From Elusimicrobia bacterium GWA2_69_24 (GTDB lineage Bacteria; Elusimicrobiota; Elusimicrobia; UBA1565), in NCBI GenBank assembly GCA_001799695.1, contig MGTY01000084.1:13828-76307 (forward strand): a stretch of DNA of 62,480 nucleotides, written 5' to 3'. Below the pieces are notes generated by a model. The model ran no database searches. It saw nothing but the letters and a program-made list of their open reading frames with translations, and was not told the DNA's origin. The position numbers were made by a program, and so were the translations under genes. Positions 48,129-55,964 of the stretch are shown in pieces. Position 1 is the stretch's first letter. Every line of letters starts with the position of its first letter.

Positions 48129-48270
48129 GATGAGCGGACAGCGGAGACCTGGCTATGGCCCGTCGGCCTCCGGCGGCCGATCCGGTCAGGAGCCGGGAAG
48201 GTTCCTGAGGCGGCAGAAGAACGCCGCGACCGCGTCGGGGCGATGTCTTTTTGACAAAACACCAAGGACT

Positions 48271-48324
48271 ACGTATGGGCTGCTGGGGAGCGCGTTCCGG
48301 TATTCTTTACGGACGCGCTTCTGA
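48271..48324 (+). pseudogene. Orphan 3' tail of a third porV-like gene
   Basis: The frame ends YGLLGSAFRYSLRTRF and a stop. PorV of cassette B ends YGALGNSFRYSLRTRF. At DNA level about 47 of 56 bases match, including three bases beyond the stop. The 5' part is absent; the mobile-element scar lies directly upstream. It is either the relic of a third cassette or a partial duplication. Confidence 0.75.
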
Positions 48325-48945
48325 GGCGGAGCGCTTATCGCCCCACATCCGGGAGAGGCCTTCGCGGGACTGCGCCGCGCCTCCGGCGAGGGCGGCGCGC
48401 TCGGAGCGCATGCCGTTGACCTGCCCGGCGGCGACGCCGCCCTTGTCGACCTTCACCCACTCGTCCTCGGGCCCGGCGTTCTTAGCGCTCTTGCCCGTGG
48501 CGAGGCTCGAGGCGGGGAGCCTCAGGGAGCCGCTGCCGGAAGCGAGCGAATCCCGGAGATCCGAGCCGTCCCCTTTGTAAAGGATCTGATCGTCTTTGAG
48601 GCGGACCGCGGAAACCACACCGTCGTCCGCTTTCTCGACCCTGCCCCGGAGTATGGTCTGGCTGAGCGGATCGGGATTCACGTAGAGATGGAGGCTGCCG
48701 ATGCCGGGGTGCGGGACCGCGGAGGGCTTGGGCTTCTCTTCTTTCTTGGGCTCGGCCGGGGCGGGGCGGGGTTTGCCGGTCGCGCCGCAGGGGTTGGGCC
48801 AGAGGCAGATCGAGTAGCGCTTCTCGGTGCCCTTGTCCCCGTCCGGTTTAGGGGACTCCTGGGCGGAGGAGAGGGCGGCGGTCCCGACGAGGATCGCGGC
48901 GGTGAGGAGGAGAAGGTCCCAGGTTCGTTGGTTCATCGTACCCAT
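48307..48945 (-). CDS. Exported low-complexity protein, unknown function
   Basis: A 212-aa protein with a signal peptide (WDLLLLTAAILVGTAALSSA), then a Lys/Pro/Glu-rich linker and a short possible beta domain (GSLHLYVNPDPLSQTILRG). ATG 48945 and ATG 48936 are both possible; neither has a clear ribosome site. Two cysteines (SICLWPNPC) lie near the mature N-terminus. Its last residues and TAA stop are read from the antisense of the orphan porV tail, so the 3' end of the gene was shaped by that rearrangement. It shares an upstream repeat signature with the next leftward gene. No family is recognised. Confidence 0.6.
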   Translation of the reverse strand: MGTMNQRTWDLLLLTAAILVGTAALSSAQESPKPDGDKGTEKRYSICLWPNPCGATGKPRPAPAEPKKEEKPKPSAVPHPGIGSLHLYVNPDPLSQTILRGRVEKADDGVVSAVRLKDDQILYKGDGSDLRDSLASGSGSLRLPASSLATGKSAKNAGPEDEWVKVDKGGVAAGQVNGMRSERAALAGGAAQSREGLSRMWGDKRSASEARP

Positions 48946-49006
48946 AGGATAGTCCCGGAAGGCCCCCAGAAAAAGCGTCTAAAGGCCCAGGGGGGGACTG
49001 CACCTA

Positions 49007-49037
49007 GGGCCTATGAGAATATGGGACTGGGGGCCTA
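49007..49037 (-). promoter_or_regulatory. Paired TAGGCCC heptamers, 24 bp apart
   Basis: GGGCCTA (TAGGCCC on the minus strand) at 49007-49013 and 49031-49037, upstream of the exported protein gene starting at 48945. The same spacing of TAGGNCC heptamers occurs upstream of the gene starting at 50247, suggesting a shared regulator. The 105-bp gap 48946-49050 holds nothing else I recognise. Confidence 0.45.
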
Positions 49038-49050
49038 GTTCGTCGGGGGG

Positions 49051-50247
49051 TCAGTCTTCTTCGGGGGCGACGTACGTGCCGCCGAAGACGCCGGTCTTCT
49101 TGGTGACGCGGATGGTGGGGAGGGTGGTGGAGTTGCCCTGGAAATCGCTGTTGGCGTTGGCCACGGCCCCATCCACGCTGGAGACGAGCGTGGTGTCCGT
49201 GCCGGAAGTGCCGTTGCCCATGCCCGGGATGCTGGAGTAGAGCCGGTCGGCGATGCCGCGCAGTCGGCCGAATATGCCGGAGTGGTTGAGGCGGTCCGGG
49301 GCCTGGGCGATGGTGGTGGTCGTGCCGTCGTCCTCGGCATTCAGCGAACGCAGGGCCGCGCCGCTCTTAAGGGCCGCGTCCATGTCCTTTTTGGCCTTGA
49401 CCTTCGCGGCGAGGCACCTGGCCTGGTCCGGGAAATCCTCGCAGGTAAGGGCCGTGGAATCGGTGATCTCGGGAGCGCCGCCCTTCCCGCCGGTGGGGTT
49501 GTTGGGGGTGTAGGGGCCGGTATACGTGTTCTTCTTCGGGTCCCCGGAGGGGGTCCGGGACCCGGAATCCTTCTGGGGCTTGGTCTCGTCGTCGGATTGC
49601 TTCTTGTTCTTCTTGTCGGCGTCGGCGACCTGCTTGTTCTGTTCGTCAGTGCTCAGCGTTTCAAAATCCGGGTTCTTAGGCGGCTCTTTCTTGTCTTCCT
49701 TCCCGTTGCCGCCGTTCTCGTCTTTCTTTTCATCGGGCAGGCGGCAGGGAATGGGATAATTGTTCCTTAGGCAATAATCTCCCACCTCTTCGTCGCCGGC
49801 CAGGTTCTTCAGGATGCCCCCGTCCGCGGCGGCGTTGTAGGCGTTGTAGGCTCCGCCGTGGTCGTTGTGGTCGGCCTTTCCCTCGGGGGTCTGGGTCCCC
49901 GGCTTCTCGGTGAGTTTCTTCCAGATCTCCGATTCCGCGTCGAGTTTTGTGCAGATCTGCAGGGTCTCGGAGCAGACGGCCCCGGCGCCCCCCTCGGCGA
50001 CGGGCTTCCAATCGTTGGCGCCGCCGTTCTGGACCAGGCCCTCGGGGCCGCAGGCGGGGGCGTTGGGGTTGTTCTCGCAGAAGCTGGGCTGGAGGGGGCC
50101 GATGAAGTTCAGGCAGCCTTCCCGCGGGTTGTTCTCGCAGTTGCCCCAGGCGGGGGTCCCGTTGGCCGGGGCGGGGTCGACCGCAGAGGCGGGGACGGCC
50201 AGGGTTCCCAGGGCCAGGACCGCTAAAGGGAGGAGGAATGCTTTCAT
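49051..50247 (-). CDS. Exported Asn/Lys/Gly-rich protein, unknown function
   Basis: A 398-aa protein from ATG 50247, chosen because MKAFLLPLAVLALGTLAVPA is a clean signal peptide and because ATG 50268 abuts the -10 box. The mature N-terminal part has paired cysteines (WGNCENNPREGC, SFCENNPNAPAC, CSETLQIC, DYCLRNNYPIPC), suggesting disulfides in an exported setting. A highly charged, low-complexity middle (about residues 180-270, rich in Lys, Asp, Asn) is followed by CEDFPDQARCLAAKVKAKK and a Thr/Ser-rich C-terminus. No domain is recognised. It lies just upstream of the other exported-protein gene in the same direction and shares its promoter repeat pattern. Confidence 0.62.
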   Translation of the reverse strand: MKAFLLPLAVLALGTLAVPASAVDPAPANGTPAWGNCENNPREGCLNFIGPLQPSFCENNPNAPACGPEGLVQNGGANDWKPVAEGGAGAVCSETLQICTKLDAESEIWKKLTEKPGTQTPEGKADHNDHGGAYNAYNAAADGGILKNLAGDEEVGDYCLRNNYPIPCRLPDEKKDENGGNGKEDKKEPPKNPDFETLSTDEQNKQVADADKKNKKQSDDETKPQKDSGSRTPSGDPKKNTYTGPYTPNNPTGGKGGAPEITDSTALTCEDFPDQARCLAAKVKAKKDMDAALKSGAALRSLNAEDDGTTTTIAQAPDRLNHSGIFGRLRGIADRLYSSIPGMGNGTSGTDTTLVSSVDGAVANANSDFQGNSTTLPTIRVTKKTGVFGGTYVAPEED

Positions 50248-50268
50248 GGCGCTGTCTGAATTCGTCAT

Positions 50269-50297
50269 AGTATAGGGCCAGGGGCTTGAAGCCGCAA
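50269..50297 (-). promoter_or_regulatory. Promoter of the 398-aa exported protein gene
   Basis: On the minus strand: TTGCGG (50297-50292), a 17-bp spacer, TATACT (50274-50269). The weak -35 and the repeat elements directly upstream suggest activator dependence. Confidence 0.55.
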
Positions 50298-50304
50298 GGC
50301 CTAA

Positions 50305-50335
50305 GGGCCTAGTGCGCAATAGGTCCAAGGACCTA
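50305..50335 (-). promoter_or_regulatory. TAGGNCC heptamer pair and palindrome upstream of the -35
   Basis: GGGCCTA at 50305-50311 and GGACCTA at 50329-50335 are exactly 24 bp apart, as in the 49007-49037 pair. The outer heptamer is part of the perfect palindrome TAGGTCC-AA-GGACCTA (50320-50335). The inner heptamer sits 8 bp upstream of the -35 box, a plausible activator position. Confidence 0.5.
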
Positions 50336-50490
50336 TATTATGGATGGCGGGCGCCTCTCCCCAATCCTCGGCTAAACGACAAATAGGCTCACCATACGAC
50401 ACCGCGACCCCCTTCGGGGCCGTCGGAATCTCCCGGGGCGGTGACGACGCAGCTGGCGGGCTGTTTTTTAGCGGCGGCACAACGGGGCAA

Positions 50491-50748
50491 CTGTGCCCGG
50501 GCACAGTGATCCCCGCAATCCACAAGTGGGCGCAGCCGCGCGACAACTTCAGGACCGTCTGGCCCGCGTGCCTGACCAGCTTGGCCGCCCGGCACAGCAG
50601 GCGGAAGCGCAGATCCTTGATCAGGTTGCTTCGGTGGGCCAGTTCCGTCGGCAGCGGCAAGCCGGCAAAGGACGTGATCCGTTCGGTCGACTTTTCGACT
50701 TTCCAGCCATGCCCAAGCAGGCGGCGCCACGAGTGTGCCCGGGCACAG
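50491..50748 (-). mobile_element. Decayed transposase C-terminus flanked by identical palindromes
   Basis: CTGTGCCCGGGCACAG (50491-50506) and TGTGCCCGGGCACA (50734-50747) bracket about 230 bp. Read leftward, the interior encodes LIKDLRFRLLCRAAKLVRHA and GQTVLKLS, resembling the C-terminal LRxRLxxxxAxxxRHAxxxxxxL segment of IS1380/IS4-type DDE transposases. The catalytic part is gone. The rest of the gap 50336-50490 shows only a short hairpin (CAGC...GCTG) followed by six Ts at 50464-50469. Confidence 0.42.
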
Positions 50749-50782
50749 CTGCTTAGCAGAGGATCGGGGCCTCTGGGGGTCC

Positions 50783-50811
50783 TTGCCCACCCGCCCCGCT
50801 TATTGTATATA
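50783..50811 (+). promoter_or_regulatory. Leaderless-type promoter of the housekeeping operon
   Basis: TTGCCC (50783-50788), a 17-bp spacer, TATATA (50806-50811). The predicted start point is 50818, one base before the ATG at 50819, so the first gene of the ten-gene operon would be read from a leaderless message. Confidence 0.55.
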
Positions 50812-50818
50812 TGACGCC

Positions 50819-52297
50819 ATGGCAATCAAATTCGGGACGTCCGGCTGGCGCGCGGTCATATCCGATGAATTCACATTCGCGAACGTGAGGAAGCTGGTCC
50901 ACGCGATCGCCGGGCATGTGAAAGAGAACACCGAGGACGGATTCTCCAGCGCCGAGTACCGGACGCACGCGGGCAAGGCGATCGATGGGCAGGGCCCCAC
51001 GGTAGTCATAGGCTACGACACCCGGTTCCTCTCCGAGGAGTTCGCCCGCGAGGCCGCCACGGTGTTCGCCGCGGACGGCATCCGCGTCCTCATAGCCAAG
51101 ACCGACATCCCGACCCCGGTCGTGGCCTGGGCCATCCTCGACAATAAGGCGGTCGGCGGGATCATGGTGACGGCCAGCCACAACCCGGCGCAGTACAACG
51201 GCATCAAGTGGTCTCCCTATTGGGGCGGCCCCGCGACCCCGTCCATCACCGACGACATTGAGCGGCGGCTGGCCATCATCGGCTTCCACGCGGTACGCAT
51301 CACCAGCTACGAGAAGGCCGTCCGGGACGGCTGGATCGTGGAATGCGATTTCCGGGCCTCCTACTTCAAGCAATTGCGCTCCCTCCTGGACCTTCCGGCC
51401 ATCCGCAAGGCCAAGCTCAAGGTCGGCGTGGACGCCATGAACGGGGCCGCCCGGAGCTTCCTGCGGCCCTTCCTGGAGAGCCTCGGCATCGAGGCGGTCG
51501 GCCTGCGCGAGGAGCGGGACGTGCTGTTCGGCGGCGCCTCCCCGGAGCCGAGCCAGGAGAAGCTGGCGGGGCTGGCGGAGTTGATGAAGAAAAAGGGGCT
51601 TTCGCTGGGTCTCGCCTGCGACGGGGACGCGGACCGCTACGGCATCCTGGACACGGGCGGGACCTGGATCGCGGCCAATGACGTCCTGGGCCTGGCCCTG
51701 CACCACCTCATCCAGAACCGGGGCTGGAGGGGCGGGGTGGCCCGGAGCCTGATGACCTCCCATTTCGTGGACGCGATCGCGAAGGGGAACGGCCTGCGCG
51801 TGCGGGAGACCCCCGTCGGGTTCAAGTACGTGGGGGACCTCCTGCGCACCGGGGAGTTCATCATCGGAGGCGAGGAGTCGGCGGGCCTGTCCATCCGGGG
51901 CCACGTGCCCGAGAAGGACGGCCTCCTGGCCTGCCTGCTGATGGCGGAGCTCATGGCCTTCGACCGCCGGCCTCTGTCCAAGATCCGGCAGGACCTGTTC
52001 AAGAAGTACGGGCACTTCCACAATGCGCGGCTGAACTTCGCGCTGGAGGGCCCCAAGCTGGTCAAGGAGCTCAACGACCGCCTGCGCCTGCATCCCCCGA
52101 TGGAGCTGGATGGGACGGCGGTCTGGCGCATCGACGAGACCGACGGCTACAAGTTCATCCTGAAGGACGGGCGCTGGCTGGGCCTGCGCTTCTCCGGGAC
52201 GGAGCCCGTCGTCCGGCTCTATGCCGAGGCGTTCGACCCGAAAGGGCTGAACAGCATGGTGGAAACGGGCAAGAAGATCATTCACGGGAGGCTCTGA
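50819..52297 (+). CDS. Phosphoglucomutase/phosphomannomutase family protein
   Basis: Alpha-D-phosphohexomutase that interconverts hexose 1- and 6-phosphates for glycolysis and cell-envelope sugars. The 492-aa protein shows the catalytic phosphoserine loop TASHNP (Ser120), the metal-binding loop DGDADRYG, the sugar-binding loop GGEESAG, and the phosphate-binding loop [14 protein letters not shown], in the usual four-domain order. ATG 50819 ([11 protein letters not shown]) is the standard N-terminus; an upstream frame opening at 50735 runs into the palindrome of the mobile-element relic. Substrate preference (glucose or mannose) cannot be decided. It is first in a tightly packed operon and overlaps eno by one base. 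Confidence 0.92.
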   Translation: MAIKFGTSGWRAVISDEFTFANVRKLVHAIAGHVKENTEDGFSSAEYRTHAGKAIDGQGPTVVIGYDTRFLSEEFAREAATVFAADGIRVLIAKTDIPTPVVAWAILDNKAVGGIMVTASHNPAQYNGIKWSPYWGGPATPSITDDIERRLAIIGFHAVRITSYEKAVRDGWIVECDFRASYFKQLRSLLDLPAIRKAKLKVGVDAMNGAARSFLRPFLESLGIEAVGLREERDVLFGGASPEPSQEKLAGLAELMKKKGLSLGLACDGDADRYGILDTGGTWIAANDVLGLALHHLIQNRGWRGGVARSLMTSHFVDAIAKGNGLRVRETPVGFKYVGDLLRTGEFIIGGEESAGLSIRGHVPEKDGLLACLLMAELMAFDRRPLSKIRQDLFKKYGHFHNARLNFALEGPKLVKELNDRLRLHPPMELDGTAVWRIDETDGYKFILKDGRWLGLRFSGTEPVVRLYAEAFDPKGLNSMVETGKKIIHGRL

Positions 52298-53619
52298 TGG
52301 CTAAAGCGAAGGCGTCCGGCTGTACGATCTCGGAAGTCCACGCGCGGGAGATCCTGGATTCCCGCGGGTTCCCGACCCTCGAGGCCGAGGTGGTACTGGC
52401 GGACGGCTCGTTCGGCCGGGCGGCGGTGCCCAGCGGCGCCTCCACCGGGGAGCACGAGGCCGTCGAGCTGCGCGATGGGGACAAAGCCCGCTACGCCGGC
52501 AAGGGCGTGCTCAAGGCCGTGGCCAACGCGGAGAAGGTCCTGGGGCCGGCCGTGAAGGGAATGGATGCTTCCGAGCAGCATAAGCTCGATGAGAGGATGA
52601 TCGCCCTGGACGGCACCCCCAATAAGGGGAAGCTGGGGGCCAACGCCCTGCTGGGCGTGTCCATGGCCGCTTCCCGCGCCGCGGCCGCGAGCCGCAAGGT
52701 CCCGCTGTACCGGCACCTGCGCGATGCCTTCGGAATCAAGGATCCCCAGTTCCTCCTGCCCGTCCCGATGCTCAACATCATCAACGGCGGCAAGCACGCC
52801 GACAGCGGGATCGATGTCCAGGAGTTCATGGTCGTCCCGGTCGGCGCCCCTTCCTTCCCCGAGGCGCTCCGGATGGGCGCCGAGGTGTACCAGATCCTCA
52901 AGAAGATCCTCAAGTCCCGCAACCACGCCGTGGCGGTGGGCGACGAGGGCGGCTTCGCGCCCCGGATCAAGACCCACGAAGAGGTCCTGCAGACGATCGT
53001 GGAGGCCATCGACCAGGCCGGCTACGCCGGCCAGGTCAAGCTCGGCCTCGATTCCGCGGCCAGCGAGTTCTTCGACGGGAAAGCCTACGGCCTGGAAGGC
53101 CAGCCGCACGACGCCGCCGCCCTGACCCGGCGCTACGCCGCCTGGGTGGACAAGTTCCCCATCGTCTCGCTGGAGGATCCTCTGGCCGAGAACGATTGGG
53201 CGGGCTACCAGGCGCTCACCGCGTCCCTCGGCAGCCGGGTGCGGGTCATCGGGGACGACCTCTACGTCACGAACCCGGAGCGCCTGGAACGGGGTATCCG
53301 GGAATGCTCCACCAACGCCATCCTCATCAAGCTCAACCAGATCGGGACCGTCACCGAGACGGTGCAGGCGGTGCTCAAGGCTCACGAGGCGGGCTTCTCG
53401 TGCGTCGTCTCGCACCGGTCGGGGGAGACCGAGGACGCCTACATCTCCGACTTCACCGTGGCCTTCAACACCGGCGCCATCAAGACGGGGGCGCCCTGCC
53501 GCTCCGAGCGGCTGGCGAAGTATAACCAGCTGCTGCGCATCCACTCCGAACTGGGGCCCCGGGCGGAGTACGCCGGCGACAAGGCCTTCCGCGCGGCGAG
53601 TCCGGCCGTAGGTGCCTAG
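52297..53619 (+). CDS. eno: Enolase
   Basis: Glycolytic enzyme that converts 2-phosphoglycerate to phosphoenolpyruvate. The 440-aa length is normal. Hallmarks are [73 protein letters not shown] and the signature [13 protein letters not shown], followed by SHRSGETED. These include the metal ligands and the catalytic Lys and Glu positions of the family. The ATG shares its A with the phosphohexomutase stop (TGATG) and a ribosome site GGGAGG lies just upstream. The next gene, a ftsB-like gene, overlaps its 3' end. Confidence 0.98.
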   Translation: MAKAKASGCTISEVHAREILDSRGFPTLEAEVVLADGSFGRAAVPSGASTGEHEAVELRDGDKARYAGKGVLKAVANAEKVLGPAVKGMDASEQHKLDERMIALDGTPNKGKLGANALLGVSMAASRAAAASRKVPLYRHLRDAFGIKDPQFLLPVPMLNIINGGKHADSGIDVQEFMVVPVGAPSFPEALRMGAEVYQILKKILKSRNHAVAVGDEGGFAPRIKTHEEVLQTIVEAIDQAGYAGQVKLGLDSAASEFFDGKAYGLEGQPHDAAALTRRYAAWVDKFPIVSLEDPLAENDWAGYQALTASLGSRVRVIGDDLYVTNPERLERGIRECSTNAILIKLNQIGTVTETVQAVLKAHEAGFSCVVSHRSGETEDAYISDFTVAFNTGAIKTGAPCRSERLAKYNQLLRIHSELGPRAEYAGDKAFRAASPAVGA

Positions 53620-53914
53620 CCCGAGGTCCAGCACCCTCCGTCGCTGGATCTATGCCGCGGTCTTCGCCGCGGCGGCGGCGGTGCTGGTCGGCAACCGGGG
53701 GTTCCGCGCCGCCGTGAAGAACTTCCTGCAGCTGCGCAGCGTGGGTGCGCAGATCGCGGCGCTGGACAAGGAAGAGAAGACGCTGAAGGAGCGGATCAAG
53801 ACCCTGGCGAGCGACGACGCGGCCCTCGAGCACGCCGCGCGCAAGGAACTGGGAATGCGGAAGGCCGGGGAGATCGAGTATCGCTTCCCGCCTCCGGGAC
53901 CGGATGATGAGTGA
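53612..53914 (+). CDS. FtsB/DivIC-family septum protein
   Basis: A 100-aa bitopic protein: short basic N-terminus, one TM helix (about residues 12-28, [17 protein letters not shown]), then a coiled coil (about 40-70, [20 protein letters not shown]) and the family end [21 protein letters not shown]. FtsB and DivIC proteins work with FtsL and FtsQ in the divisome. Location directly downstream of eno is a common arrangement. GTG 53612 overlaps the eno stop by 8 nt. Confidence 0.85.
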   Translation: MPSPRSSTLRRWIYAAVFAAAAAVLVGNRGFRAAVKNFLQLRSVGAQIAALDKEEKTLKERIKTLASDDAALEHAARKELGMRKAGEIEYRFPPPGPDDE

Positions 53915-54545
53915 ATTGCAGCTCAAACAGCTGGAATTGGGGCCGATGGCGAACTTCGCGTACCTGCTCTGGGACGCGGACAGCCTGGAGTGCGCCGTGG
54001 TGGACCCCGGCTGGGAAGCCCCGATGATCCTGGAGGCCGTCTCCGGACTCAGCCTGAAGATCACCAAGATACTGCTGACGCACCATCACCCCGATCACTG
54101 CAACGGCGTGGCCGAGCTCCTGAGCCGGACCGAAGCGGTCGTCTGCCTGCATGAGAAGGATGCGGTCGGGCTCGCGGACGGGGAGCGCTGGATCCCGGTC
54201 CAGGACGGGACCCGCATCGCCCTGGGCGGGGCGGAGATCCTCTGCGTACACACTCCGGGACACACTGAAGGCTCCCAGTGCTTCTTGGCGGGGAACTTCC
54301 TCCTGACCGGGGACACGCTGTTCATCCGCGAGGTCGGGCGGGTCGACCTGCCGGGCTCCGACCCCGATAAGATGTACGGCAGTCTCCGGAAGCTCGCCGA
54401 GCTCCCGGCCTCCCTCACGGTCTGCCCGGGGCACCACTACGGTCCGGAACGCAGCGCGACCCTGGCGACCGAACGCGAGATGAATCCCTATCTCCGCGCC
54501 TGCCTCACCATGGGCCCCGCCGATTTCCGCAAGGTCGTACTGTAG
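53904..54545 (+). CDS. MBL-fold hydrolase, glyoxalase II-like
   Basis: A 213-aa metallo-beta-lactamase fold protein with the metal motif THHHPDH, then HTPGHTEGS, TGDTLF and CPGHHYGP, giving all expected metal ligands. It resembles short hydroxyacylglutathione hydrolase-like enzymes lacking the C-terminal glutathione-binding domain, so the thioester substrate is unknown. ATG 53904 and 53907 are adjacent; either overlaps the ftsB-like stop. It is followed after one base by the HAD gene. Confidence 0.88.
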   Translation: MMSELQLKQLELGPMANFAYLLWDADSLECAVVDPGWEAPMILEAVSGLSLKITKILLTHHHPDHCNGVAELLSRTEAVVCLHEKDAVGLADGERWIPVQDGTRIALGGAEILCVHTPGHTEGSQCFLAGNFLLTGDTLFIREVGRVDLPGSDPDKMYGSLRKLAELPASLTVCPGHHYGPERSATLATEREMNPYLRACLTMGPADFRKVVL

Positions 54546-54546
54546 C

Positions 54547-55203
54547 ATGCCCCCGCGCCGACCGGGCTGGGCCGTGGTCCTCGATTTCGACGGGACGGTC
54601 AGCATGCAGGACGTCTCCGACCAGATCCTGCTGCGCTTCGGCGCCGCGACGCCGGGCGAGATCCGCGCCTCCTACCGGCGCGGGACCGTGACCGAGACCT
54701 GGATGCGCGAGCATTTCCGTCGCCTGGGCTGCGCCCGCCGGAGGGTGGAGCGCTACGTGCTCTCCGCGGCGAAGCTCCGGCCGGGGTTCGGCGCGTTCCT
54801 GCGGCTCTGCCGGGAGCGCGGGGTGCCCGTCGAGATCGTCAGCGGGGGCGTGGACTTCTACCTCGACCGCTTGCTCTCGGCTTGGAAGGCCGACGGGCTC
54901 AAGCGCTATCGCGCGGCGTCCCGCTTCGGACCCGGGGGGGTCTCCCTGCGCTACGCCTTCCTGAGGGGCCGGACCATCGAGGAGTTCAAGCGCTCCCGGG
55001 TCCGGTTCCATCAGCGGCGCTCGCGGAGGGTCCTCTTCGCCGGGGACGGCGTGGGGGACCTGGCCGCCGCGCGCGCCGCGGACGCCGCCTTCGCCCGGGG
55101 GGCGCTCCTGCGCTTCCTGCGCGAGGACGGCCTGCCCGCGCGCCCTTTGCGGGACTTCCGGCCGCTGACCCGTTTCCTCGAGGCGCGATGTTCCCCACGC
55201 TGA
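54547..55203 (+). CDS. HAD-superfamily phosphatase, phosphoserine phosphatase/MtnX-like
   Basis: A 218-aa subfamily IB HAD phosphatase. It has the nucleophile motif VLDFDGTVSMQD (Asp12 and Asp14), the Ser of motif II in EIVSGGVDFYL, a basic motif III region, and motif IV FAGDGVGDLAAARAAD. Closest in pattern to phosphoserine phosphatase and MtnX-type phosphatases of methionine salvage; the substrate cannot be fixed from sequence. It overlaps lgt by 16 nt. Confidence 0.82.
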   Translation: MPPRRPGWAVVLDFDGTVSMQDVSDQILLRFGAATPGEIRASYRRGTVTETWMREHFRRLGCARRRVERYVLSAAKLRPGFGAFLRLCRERGVPVEIVSGGVDFYLDRLLSAWKADGLKRYRAASRFGPGGVSLRYAFLRGRTIEEFKRSRVRFHQRRSRRVLFAGDGVGDLAAARAADAAFARGALLRFLREDGLPARPLRDFRPLTRFLEARCSPR

Positions 55204-55964
55204 TCCGCATCGGGGAATTCCGCCTGGCCACCTATGGGGTCCTGGTGGCGGCCGGCTATTTCGCGGCCATCCTCTGGCTGAGCCGGCGGCGCGAGCGCAT
55301 GGGCCTGAGCGAGAAGGATTTCTGGGGAGTGGTCTACGCGGTGTTCTTCGGGGCCATCCTCGGGGGAAAGCTGCTCTACTGGCTGGTTGAATGGCAGGCC
55401 ATCGCGGACGGGACGCTCCGGCCCCTGCGGGATTTCCGCTATGGGTTCGTCTTCTTCGGCGGTTTCCTGGGTTCCTTCCTGGCGGGCTGGGGGTACCGGA
55501 GGCGGCATCCCTTCGACTTTTGGCGCGTCGCCGACCACTTCGCCGCTGCCCTGCCCGTCGGTCACGCCATCGGGAGGCTGGGCTGCTTCATGGCCGGCTG
55601 CTGCGCGGGGAAGCCGACCTCCCTGCCCTGGGGGGTGCGCTTCAACCATCCCGAGAGCCTCGTGGACCCGGGCTTGGCGGGGATGGCCCTCCACCCGACC
55701 CAGCTTTATGAGGCGGCCGCTGACGCGTTGATCGCCGTCTTCCTCATGGCGATGCTGCGGGCTCGTCCGAAGGGGAGCGCCTCCGGGAAGGTCCTGGCGG
55801 CCTACGCCGGTCTTTACGGCGGGGCGCGGTTCGGCATCGAGTTCCTGCGCGGCGACGACCGGGGCGGATCCCTCCTCGGCCTTTCGGTGTCGCAATGGAT
55901 CGGGCTGGGCTGTGCCGCCGCCGGAGCCGTCTTCTGGCTCCGCGGACGGAAGGGGGACTCATGA
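55188..55964 (+). CDS. lgt: Prolipoprotein diacylglyceryl transferase
   Basis: Inner-membrane enzyme that adds diacylglycerol from phosphatidylglycerol to the lipobox Cys of prolipoproteins. The 258-aa protein has about seven TM segments and the family signature region LPVGHAIGRLGCFMAGCCAG, plus FFGGFLGSFLAGW and HPTQLYEA. ATG 55188 (FPTLIRIGEFRLATYGVLVA) is the usual Lgt start; upstream sequence in the same frame belongs to the HAD gene. It overlaps the rluA-type gene by 4 nt (ATGA). Confidence 0.95.
   Translation: MFPTLIRIGEFRLATYGVLVAAGYFAAILWLSRRRERMGLSEKDFWGVVYAVFFGAILGGKLLYWLVEWQAIADGTLRPLRDFRYGFVFFGGFLGSFLAGWGYRRRHPFDFWRVADHFAAALPVGHAIGRLGCFMAGCCAGKPTSLPWGVRFNHPESLVDPGLAGMALHPTQLYEAAADALIAVFLMAMLRARPKGSASGKVLAAYAGLYGGARFGIEFLRGDDRGGSLLGLSVSQWIGLGCAAAGAVFWLRGRKGDS

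Noticed and set aside
47868..48254. 128-codon frame over the IS91/intron scar
   Set aside because: It mixes antisense-free transposase DNA in the wrong frame with domain V; the resemblance of its end to other predicted proteins comes from translating domain V.
50301..50825. 174-codon leftward frame as an intact gene
   Set aside because: Only a central part resembles a transposase; it runs into the promoter of the phosphohexomutase gene and has no plausible start.
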